5,076 nt of DNA, from contig BFAR01000017.1 of NCBI GenBank assembly GCA_008974855.1, forward strand, positions 1 through 5,076. Reading direction: 5' to 3'. The notes under the pieces are model-generated. The model had not been told where the DNA came from and did no database searches. It saw only the letters and a list, made by a program, of their open reading frames with translations. This DNA is from an archaeon MnTg01. GTDB taxonomy: Archaea; Thermoproteota; Nitrososphaeria; Nitrososphaerales; Nitrosopumilaceae. Within the stretch, counting starts at the first letter, position 1. Each line of letters opens with the position of its first letter. The position numbers and the translations under genes are program-made. Shown piece after piece: positions 1 through 5,076 of the stretch.

Positions 1-1
1 A

Positions 2-1675
2 GCCTCAACATCTGGTGTCGCATCAGGTCCAGTTTCGTTTATGAATATCATAAACACAGTAACTGAAGTAGTAAAACAAGGAGGAAAACGAAGAGGTGCC
101 AATATGGGTATTATTGATGCATGGCATCCAGATATTGAAAAATTCATCACAAATAAGACTGAGGCTGGAATTCTTGAAAATTTCAACGTAAGTGTAGGCA
201 TAGAGGCAGACTTTTGGAATGCTCTTGTAAATACTGAAGATGGAAAGTACATGTTACGTTCCCCTAAGAACCAAGAACCAATTAGAGAAATTAACGCACA
301 TCAACTAATTGATTTGATTGCCATGTCAGCTTGGAAAAGCGCTGAACCTGGACTGATATTCTTTGATAAAATCAATCAATACAATGTTTTTGCAAAAGCT
401 AGAGGTTCACCACTAAGAGCTACTAACCCATGTGGTGAACAAAGTCTGTATCCTTATGAGTCATGTAATTTGGGTTCAATTAATTTAGTAAAACTTGTCA
501 AGCGAAAAGCCGACGGACAGTATGAATTTGATTGGCAAAAATATGAAGAGACAATTAGAAAAACAACTAGATTCTTAGATAACATCATTGATGTAAACCA
601 TTATCCAGTCAATGAAATTGATGTAGCATCAAAAGAATCAAGAAGAATTGGACTTGGTGTGATGGGAGTAGCTGATCTTCTATACAAACTTCGAATCCCA
701 TACAATTCAAAGGAAGGATATGACATGCAATCCAAATTATCTGAAACCTTGACTTACTATTCAATGGAAGAAAGTGTAGCTCTTGCAAAAACAAGAGGTG
801 AATTTCCACTATGTTCTAAAACAGAATTTCCAGAAGGAAAGATTCCAGTTGCAGCATATTATGAAAAACCAAAGAGTCAACATTCTTACGATTGGGATGC
901 ATTAATTTCAAAAATTAAAAAATATGGAATAAGAAATGTGTTGACAACTACTGTTGCACCAACTGGTACACTTTCTATGATTGCAGATTGTTCTAATGGT
1001 ATGGAACCAACATTTGCACTTGTTTTTGAAAAACGAGTAACTGTTGGAAGATTTTTCTATACAAATAAAATATTTCAACAAGTTTTAAGAGAAAATGGAC
1101 TATACAGTGAAGAACTACTTGAAAAGATTGCAGACAATTATGGTTCAGTAAAAGGTATTCCAGAAATCCCAGAATGGATGCAAAAGATTTTCGTTACGGC
1201 AATGGATATACATTGGTCTGATCATCTTTGTGCTCAAGCAGTTTGGCAAGACTGGATTGGAAACGCAATTGCCAAAACTATCAACATGCCATATGATGTT
1301 TCTGTTGATGACGTTAAAGCGACATATCTACTTGCACATGAGATGGGGCTCAAAGGAATTACTGTTTATCGGGATCGTTCAAGACATGAACAAGTATTGC
1401 ATATGACTAGCGAGAATGCAAAGAAAACATTTGATACAAGACCTAGCGAAATCGTTACCGATTTTGTTAATACAAAAATAAAAAATCCCTATATTAGAAC
1501 ACACGTTGATAATGCCTTACGACAAGTTGTACCTGAAGAAGTTACTCAGCAACCATCAATAGTTGAAGAAGAAAAAGAAGAAAACCTTTGTCCTACATGC
1601 AAAAATAATCTAGTATTTGTTGAGGGATGTAGCCTTTGTATAGAATGTGGCTTTAGTGGCTGTACTTCTGGCTAA
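2..1675 (+). CDS. nrdJ: Class II (adenosylcobalamin-dependent) ribonucleotide reductase, 5'-truncated by the window
   Basis: It reduces ribonucleotides to deoxyribonucleotides for DNA synthesis in the cytoplasm, using adenosylcobalamin to make the thiyl radical. The reading frame is open from base 2, and the 13 residues before the first Met (41) include the conserved SGVASGPVSF stretch, so Met41 is internal and the true start lies upstream. Counting from Met41, NPCGEQ lies at residues 129-134. N129, C131 (radical cysteine) and E133 match the known class II active site, and C142 lies 11 residues after C131, where the family has one redox-pair cysteine. The partner cysteine and any N-terminal ATP-cone would be upstream of the window. 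APTGTLSMIADCSNGMEP (306-323) is the conserved phosphate-binding region. After an acidic linker, the last 28 residues carry six cysteines (517, 520, 530, 533, 536, 541), as in the NrdJ C-terminal tail that re-reduces the active site. No intein interrupts the visible part. No small radical subunit gene follows, as expected for class II. The family call is very secure. Confidence 0.96.
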   Translation, partial: ASTSGVASGPVSFMNIINTVTEVVKQGGKRRGANMGIIDAWHPDIEKFITNKTEAGILENFNVSVGIEADFWNALVNTEDGKYMLRSPKNQEPIREINAHQLIDLIAMSAWKSAEPGLIFFDKINQYNVFAKARGSPLRATNPCGEQSLYPYESCNLGSINLVKLVKRKADGQYEFDWQKYEETIRKTTRFLDNIIDVNHYPVNEIDVASKESRRIGLGVMGVADLLYKLRIPYNSKEGYDMQSKLSETLTYYSMEESVALAKTRGEFPLCSKTEFPEGKIPVAAYYEKPKSQHSYDWDALISKIKKYGIRNVLTTTVAPTGTLSMIADCSNGMEPTFALVFEKRVTVGRFFYTNKIFQQVLRENGLYSEELLEKIADNYGSVKGIPEIPEWMQKIFVTAMDIHWSDHLCAQAVWQDWIGNAIAKTINMPYDVSVDDVKATYLLAHEMGLKGITVYRDRSRHEQVLHMTSENAKKTFDTRPSEIVTDFVNTKIKNPYIRTHVDNALRQVVPEEVTQQPSIVEEEKEENLCPTCKNNLVFVEGCSLCIECGFSGCTSG

Positions 1676-1691
1676 ATGAATTAATCACAAC

Positions 1692-1697
1692 TTTTTT
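1692..1697 (+). terminator. T6 tract after the ribonucleotide reductase gene
   Basis: Six consecutive T residues begin 17 bases after the nrdJ stop codon, with no strong hairpin before them. Archaeal RNA polymerase commonly terminates at such oligo-T tracts. The same tract is centred about 29 bases before the TTG start of the next gene, so it could instead, or also, be read as a TATA-like promoter element. The sequence alone cannot separate these roles. Confidence 0.4.
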
Positions 1698-1723
1698 ACT
1701 GTCATTTCTAACTGCAAAAATCA

Positions 1724-2848
1724 TTGATAAATGTAAAAATTGGAATAATAATATCTGCAGTAATTGTAGCAATAGCTTCTGCAGCACTATTTACGACTGA
1801 TTTAGAATTTCAACCTGCTATAACTCAAAATGAAAAAATTGGTCTTATAGTAAACGCTCCATCTAACACAATTACTCTTGAAGAGCTCAATTACATCTAT
1901 TCACAAGCTTCATCCACGGGAGTTGGCAGAACCAATCTCTATCTTTTTTGGAATTTAATTGAACCAGAAAAAAGAAATTTTGATTGGCAACAATCCGATA
2001 TCTTAATGAATTTGAATAAACAAAATAATCTTAAAGTTACTTTGTATTTTTCACTAATTAACGGAAAAACATTAGGTCCATTTCCTGATTGGATAGGAAG
2101 ACCAAGCTTAAACTCTATTTCAGAAGATAATACAGTAAATGTTTTAGATGCAATACTTGCTAGATATGATACTATTGATACAGTAATTATTGCAGGAGAT
2201 ACCGACATTCATTTTAGATACAATGAACAAAATATTCCTGTCTATAAAGAACTTTTTAACGGAGTGTATAACCAACTAAAAGAAAAACACCCTGAAGTGA
2301 AATTGGGAAACTCTTTTTCATTACATGGGGTAATTAACAAAAATCTTGGTCATATAGTCCAAGAACTAGATGTGGGAGATTTCGTTGCTTTTAGCTATTT
2401 TCCAGTAGATGCACTTAATGAAATTAATAAAACACCTCAAAAGGCAAGAAACGATCTTGATACAATTTTTAATTTAATTTCAACTGATAAAACTGTAGGA
2501 ATTTTTGAGATTAGCTGGAGTACAGATGACTTTGTTAACGGAAATCAAACTGACCAAACTGATTTTGTAAACATAGTCTTTGATTTTTATCATGAAAATG
2601 AACCAAAACTAGAATTTGTTACATGGTATAGACAATATGATAGAGAAGAAGGTACATGTGTTATTGATCCTGAGACTGTAGAAGGTACAATTAGTATTGG
2701 CGATGCTTCAGGTTTAGGAAGTAGTGAATTTGTGGCTGAAAGACTTAGTCATTACATTTGTAGTGCAGGTTTAATTGATTTTGAAGGTAATCCAAAACCT
2801 GCCTGGAATGAGTTTAGTAGAGAAGTACAAATGAGTACAAAATCATAA
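1724..2848 (+). CDS. Membrane-anchored TIM-barrel glycoside-hydrolase-like protein, possibly a pseudoenzyme
   Basis: The protein has 374 residues. Residues 5-25 form one hydrophobic segment (a signal anchor or signal peptide), so the rest is expected outside the membrane. The body resembles (beta/alpha)8 glycosidases. LYLFWNLIEPEKRNFDW (72-88) matches the W..iEP..g.fdW block after an early strand. GIFEISWST (259-267) carries E262 where a nucleophile would sit. The end, GLIDFEGNPKPAWNEF (349-364), is the usual closing block of such barrels. Where the acid/base Asn-Glu normally follows strand 4, the protein reads AGDTDIHF (157-164), with D159-T160 in place of N-E, so catalysis is doubtful. Its only two cysteines (312, 346) could form a disulfide. 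The TTG start is chosen because the frame has a stop at 1709-1711, no in-frame ATG or GTG precedes the hydrophobic segment, and an out-of-frame ATG at 1731 is followed at once by TAA. It lies 14 bases before the next gene. I cannot assign a family number or substrate. Confidence 0.72.
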   Translation: MINVKIGIIISAVIVAIASAALFTTDLEFQPAITQNEKIGLIVNAPSNTITLEELNYIYSQASSTGVGRTNLYLFWNLIEPEKRNFDWQQSDILMNLNKQNNLKVTLYFSLINGKTLGPFPDWIGRPSLNSISEDNTVNVLDAILARYDTIDTVIIAGDTDIHFRYNEQNIPVYKELFNGVYNQLKEKHPEVKLGNSFSLHGVINKNLGHIVQELDVGDFVAFSYFPVDALNEINKTPQKARNDLDTIFNLISTDKTVGIFEISWSTDDFVNGNQTDQTDFVNIVFDFYHENEPKLEFVTWYRQYDREEGTCVIDPETVEGTISIGDASGLGSSEFVAERLSHYICSAGLIDFEGNPKPAWNEFSREVQMSTKS

Positions 2849-2862
2849 ATTATTTAGAATAA

Positions 2863-4044
2863 ATGATGGCACTCTTAAATTTACTAATTTTATTTATTGT
2901 ACCACTGATTTCTGGTAGTATTGATTCTTTTGATAATAATTTTGTACAACCATCTATAGCAGAACAACAAATGTTCAAAAATCTTTTAGATGAATTTTTA
3001 AAATTAAATATTGAACGAGAAGATGTATCAGCCATTTTAAGTACTTTTGAAAAACCACGAATTGTTACGTTTCCCTGTAATACCGACGATGTAAATAAAT
3101 TAGTTGTGAATGTTGTTGAAACTCGTCATGCAGGCTTTACTGTACCAGAAGAACACGAAGGTAGTGCAGTAGTGGGTGGAACCTATTCTTGGCAATGTAA
3201 GATTACAACAAGCTCTAAAGGAATTATTACTATGGATTGTGATAATACTTTAAAGCTTAATCCAGACGTAATCAATCCAAATGAAAAAAAGGATTCACGT
3301 TCTCAAGAAGTTGATAACTTAGTAATCATATACCATGAACTACTTCATGGTCAATTAATGCTTGATGCAATTTCTTCATCACAAGAATGGAGAAATGATG
3401 TTTGTAATAAAAAACCATCTGATAAAATTGATTATTCTTATTCAGATAAACAACATATCATAATAGATCCTATACAAGAGGAATTTGCACATCAACTAGT
3501 TAGTAAAAAAGGAGGAGTGTTTTTTCTTGAAGAAATAAGTCCAACTGAAACTCAAAATGGTAAGTTCACTAAGAAAATTACTAGCAGATTTGAACATATC
3601 CAACTTGCCAGTTTAGCAATAAAAGTTACTTATCGTGGAATAAACACAAATGAATTAACAGTAACTTTTCCACAAGACGATATTACAATTTCAGGGAATC
3701 TTAAAGATAAAACAAAGTCTGGAAGAGTTTGGTTGTATGCCTTCCCAGAATCTGCTACAACAACTAGCAATTTGACAGAGATACCTCAATGGATAAAAAA
3801 TAATGCAGCATGGTGGTCTGAAGGAACAATTACTGATTCAGATTTTTTAAACGGAATTGAATTTTTAATTCAAAAAAACATTCTAAAAATTCAGGGAGTA
3901 GAAAATAATTCTCAATCGTCACAAGAAATTCCAATATGGATTAGAAACAATGCTCAATGGTGGTCATCAGGATTAATTTCTGATGAAGATTTTCTTTCAG
4001 GCATAAAATATCTTATTGAAGTTGGAATTATTTCATATCCATAA
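2863..4044 (+). CDS. Exported HExxH putative zinc metallopeptidase with two C-terminal Trp-rich repeats
   Basis: The protein has 393 residues. A stop codon (2860-2862) directly abuts the ATG, so Met1 or Met2 (2866) is the start. Residues 2-18 are hydrophobic and end in small residues, like a signal peptide, although the N-terminus lacks the usual positive charge. VIIYHELLHGQL (154-165) contains HExxH, with H158 and H162 as probable zinc ligands and E159 as the catalytic base. A third ligand is not certain; IQEEFAHQL (204-212) offers E206, E207 or H210. Four cysteines (72, 112, 126, 181) flank the motif and could pair outside the cell. Residues 240-295 look like a small beta-rich domain (IKVTYRG, LTVTFPQDDITISG). 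The end is two copies of a 35-residue Trp-rich repeat. It starts 14 bases after the glycosidase-like gene and overlaps nep1 by one base, consistent with cotranscription. Substrate and named family are unknown, and peptidase activity is inferred from the motif alone. Confidence 0.72.
   Translation: MMALLNLLILFIVPLISGSIDSFDNNFVQPSIAEQQMFKNLLDEFLKLNIEREDVSAILSTFEKPRIVTFPCNTDDVNKLVVNVVETRHAGFTVPEEHEGSAVVGGTYSWQCKITTSSKGIITMDCDNTLKLNPDVINPNEKKDSRSQEVDNLVIIYHELLHGQLMLDAISSSQEWRNDVCNKKPSDKIDYSYSDKQHIIIDPIQEEFAHQLVSKKGGVFFLEEISPTETQNGKFTKKITSRFEHIQLASLAIKVTYRGINTNELTVTFPQDDITISGNLKDKTKSGRVWLYAFPESATTTSNLTEIPQWIKNNAAWWSEGTITDSDFLNGIEFLIQKNILKIQGVENNSQSSQEIPIWIRNNAQWWSSGLISDEDFLSGIKYLIEVGIISYP
3781..3885 (+). 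repeat. Trp-rich C-terminal protein repeat, copy 1
   Basis: Residues 307-341 of the HExxH protein follow the pattern IPxWI(K/R)NNAxWWS, then G, I, D, DFL, GI and LI. W310, W317 and W318 are the invariant tryptophans. The copy shares 21 of 35 residues with copy 2, which begins 49 residues later. From memory, this motif recurs at the ends of many secreted thaumarchaeal proteins of differing function. That suggests an attachment or binding module rather than part of the peptidase core, which is inference. Confidence 0.85.
3928..4032 (+). repeat. Trp-rich C-terminal protein repeat, copy 2
   Basis: Residues 356-390 repeat the same pattern as copy 1, with tryptophans W359, W366 and W367 at equivalent places. 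The copy ends three residues before the stop codon. A Ser/Gln/Asn-rich linker of 14 residues separates the two copies. Confidence 0.85.
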
Positions 4045-4712
4045 TGCTTTCATTAATTCTTGCAGAATCATCACTTGAGCTTGTTCCAATAGAGTTACAA
4101 AATCATAATTCTGTTACTTCTCATAGTAAAAAATTGGGAAAAAATCCATCAGAGATTCTCTTAGATAATTCATGGCATTTTGCAGCAATGAAAGGAATTC
4201 ACAATGAAATCAAAAGAGGGCGGCCTGATCTAGTACACTTTTCATTATTAGAAGCAACTACTATCCCACTTTATTATGAAAAAAAAATCTCCATTTATGT
4301 TCACACAATTGATGACAAAGTAATTTTCATCGGAGATGATGTGAGGCTACCCAAATCATATCATCGATTTATTGGACTAATAGAGAAGCTTTTTTCTGAA
4401 AAAGTTGTAAAGGCAGAAGGAAAAAACCTACTTGAAATAAAAGATATGACTTTTAACCAATTATTACAAGAAATTAATCCAAAAAGAATCATTGGTTTAT
4501 CCACACAAGGTATTCCAAGCACATGTGAAAGTGTTGTACAAAAATTAACTGATAATTCATGTATTGTTATTGGTGGTTTTCCAAAAGGTCATTTCTCAAA
4601 TGAAATAAAAAAAAGATTTGAATACACAGTAAATGTCGGTCTAACTTCGTTAGAAGCACATGTTGTCATTAGTAGAGTACTTTACGAGTATGAAAAAACC
4701 ATTTTTATGTAG
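4044..4712 (+). CDS. nep1: Nep1/Emg1, 16S rRNA pseudouridine N1-methyltransferase
   Basis: Nep1 transfers a methyl group from S-adenosylmethionine to N1 of a pseudouridine in small-subunit rRNA and is needed for ribosome small-subunit assembly. It is a SPOUT-class, knotted homodimeric enzyme in the cytoplasm. The 222 residues are close to the usual archaeal length of a little over 200. Visible signatures in order are LAESSLELVP (6-15), LLDNSWHFAAM (39-49), KRGRPDLVHFSLLEA (57-71), RLPKSYHRF (101-109, the RNA-binding block), LSTQG (152-156) and IGGFPKGHF (176-184, part of the SAM-binding knot). They end with VGLTSLEAHVVISRVLYEYE (198-217). The start at 4044 fits because the conserved N-terminal strand begins right after Met1. 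The ATG overlaps the upstream TAA by one base (TAATG) and has no Shine-Dalgarno sequence, suggesting coupling to the upstream gene. The family call is secure. Confidence 0.95.
   Translation: MLSLILAESSLELVPIELQNHNSVTSHSKKLGKNPSEILLDNSWHFAAMKGIHNEIKRGRPDLVHFSLLEATTIPLYYEKKISIYVHTIDDKVIFIGDDVRLPKSYHRFIGLIEKLFSEKVVKAEGKNLLEIKDMTFNQLLQEINPKRIIGLSTQGIPSTCESVVQKLTDNSCIVIGGFPKGHFSNEIKKRFEYTVNVGLTSLEAHVVISRVLYEYEKTIFM
4702..4709 (+). promoter_or_regulatory. Probable TATA box for tRNA-Gly, inside the nep1 3' end
   Basis: TTTTTATG is centred about 29 bases before the first base of the mature tRNA. That fits an archaeal TATA box placed 26-27 bases before a start site with a leader of 2-3 bases. It overlaps the last codons of nep1. 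The match is AT-rich in an AT-rich genome, so the support is spacing more than sequence. Confidence 0.4.
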
Positions 4713-4734
4713 GCTGTCGAATTTTCTCTTTTAT

Positions 4735-4808
4735 GCGGTCGTAGTATAGTCTGGTTAGTATGTGGGGTTTCCAACCCTATGACCCGGGTTCAACTCCCGG
4801 CGACCGCA
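4735..4808 (+). tRNA. tRNA-Gly (anticodon UCC)
   Basis: All four arms fold. The 7-base-pair acceptor GCGGTCG/CGACCGC is fully Watson-Crick. The D stem GTAT/GTAT has GG in its loop. The anticodon stem TGGGG/CCCTA closes the loop TTTCCAA, so positions 34-36 read UCC, which decodes GGA (and GGN by wobble). A four-base variable region and the T stem CCGGG/CCCGG with loop TTCAACT follow. The discriminator is A4808. CCA is not encoded and must be added after transcription. No intron is present at the usual site next to the anticodon. It lies 22 bases after nep1 and 48 bases before the RNase P subunit gene. The length is 74 bases. Confidence 0.97.
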
Positions 4809-4814
4809 TTTTTT
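4809..4814 (+). terminator. T6 terminator of tRNA-Gly
   Basis: Six T residues follow the discriminator base immediately. Oligo-T is the standard archaeal tRNA termination signal, and no hairpin other than the tRNA itself precedes it. Confidence 0.65.
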
Positions 4815-4826
4815 CAATGATCTGAA

Positions 4827-4834
4827 TTTTATTG
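4827..4834 (+). promoter_or_regulatory. Probable TATA box for the RNase P component 4 gene
   Basis: TTTTATTG is centred about 26-27 bases before the ATG at 4857. That spacing would start transcription at or next to the start codon and give a leaderless mRNA. The absence of a Shine-Dalgarno motif before the ATG agrees with this. The element is partly bracketed by the inverted arms TTCAAT (4813-4818) and ATTGAA (4831-4836). Confidence 0.4.
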
Positions 4835-4856
4835 AAGGACTTGAATTCATTATAAC

Positions 4857-5076
4857 ATGAAGCCTTCAACAAAAACCATAGCAGTTGAACGAATGCAAAT
4901 ATTAATCAGAAATGCAATTTCGAATTCAAGAAAATTTCCAAAGCTATCTCAAAGACAAGCTTATCTTGCAAAAAAGATCAGTACAAGATACCGTATTGCA
5001 ATGCCATATGAAATGAAAATGAATTTTTGTAAAAAATGTAAAAACTTCATTGTTCCAGGTGTTACTTCTCGAATAA
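4857..5076 (+). CDS. rnp4: RNase P protein component 4 (Rpp21/Rpr2 family), 3'-truncated by the window
   Basis: This is a protein subunit of archaeal RNase P, the ribonucleoprotein that removes 5' leaders from precursor tRNAs; in studied archaea it works with the Rpp29 subunit. The 73 visible residues begin MKPSTKTIAVERMQ. They contain an N-terminal helical region with ERMQILI (11-17), then YLAKKISTRYRIAMP (36-50), which matches the family LA.KI..RYR...P block. FCKKC (57-61) with C58 and C61 is the first half of the four-cysteine zinc site, followed by FIVPGVTSRI (64-73), the family's PG..SR block. The second cysteine pair should lie just past the window edge. The ATG at 4857 is chosen because the conserved region starts soon after it and a TATA-like element lies at the right distance. 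It sits right after a tRNA, a fitting neighbour though not proof of coregulation. Confidence 0.9.
   Translation, partial: MKPSTKTIAVERMQILIRNAISNSRKFPKLSQRQAYLAKKISTRYRIAMPYEMKMNFCKKCKNFIVPGVTSRI

Noticed and set aside
41..43. ATG at 41 as the start of the ribonucleotide reductase gene
   Set aside because: The same frame is open back to base 2, and the residues before this Met match the conserved family sequence. The gene therefore starts before the window and is not an N-terminally shortened version.
425..466. Possible intein site at the NPCGEQ to SCNLG active-site region
   Set aside because: Archaeal ribonucleotide reductases often carry inteins near catalytic motifs, but here the conserved residues run on without a break. 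The portion upstream of the window cannot be judged.
609..809. Open frame of 66 codons on the minus strand
   Set aside because: It lies wholly inside the well-conserved ribonucleotide reductase gene, and its translation shows no recognisable domain. It is a shadow of the real coding frame.
1939..2208. Open frame of 89 codons on the minus strand
   Set aside because: It is antisense to the glycosidase-like gene, whose + strand translation has coherent glycosidase motifs. Nothing supports a separate protein.
2850..3035. Open frame of 61 codons on the minus strand
   Set aside because: It covers the signal-peptide region of the HExxH gene in antisense and has no motif or sign of its own expression.
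4735..4808. tRNA as an integration (attachment) site
   Set aside because: No duplicate of the tRNA 3' end and no integrase gene are visible in the window, and ordinary informational genes flank it on both sides.

Overview
The window reads as chromosomal DNA of an ammonia-oxidising archaeon of the Nitrosopumilus type (Thaumarchaeota/Nitrososphaerota). It is AT-rich and has archaeal informational genes (Nep1, RNase P component 4). Starts lack Shine-Dalgarno motifs, genes are tightly packed, and oligo-T tracts sit where archaeal terminators would. One protein also carries a Trp-rich C-terminal repeat that I associate with secreted thaumarchaeal proteins. The taxonomic call is inference from these traits, not from a database match.

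Layout, all on the + strand. Positions 2-1675 hold the 3' part of a class II (B12-dependent) ribonucleotide reductase gene, followed by a T6 tract. Positions 1724-2848 encode a membrane-anchored protein that looks like a TIM-barrel glycoside hydrolase, with a TTG start and a changed catalytic motif. Positions 2863-4044 encode an exported HExxH (putative zinc metallopeptidase) protein ending in two copies of a Trp-rich repeat. Positions 4044-4712 encode Nep1, the rRNA pseudouridine N1-methyltransferase, overlapping the previous stop by one base. Positions 4735-4808 are tRNA-Gly(UCC). From 4857 to the window end runs the 5' part of the gene for RNase P protein component 4.

The three genes from 1724 to 4712 look like one transcription unit (gaps of 14 and -1 bases). 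Two encode extracytoplasmic proteins and the third modifies ribosomal RNA. The right end is an RNA-maturation neighbourhood: rRNA methyltransferase, tRNA, and a subunit of the enzyme that trims tRNA 5' ends. No gene-free stretch exceeds 50 bases. I see no mobile element, CRISPR array or intein. The most novel material is the pair of extracytoplasmic proteins: a probable pseudo-glycosidase and a repeat-bearing metallopeptidase-like protein.
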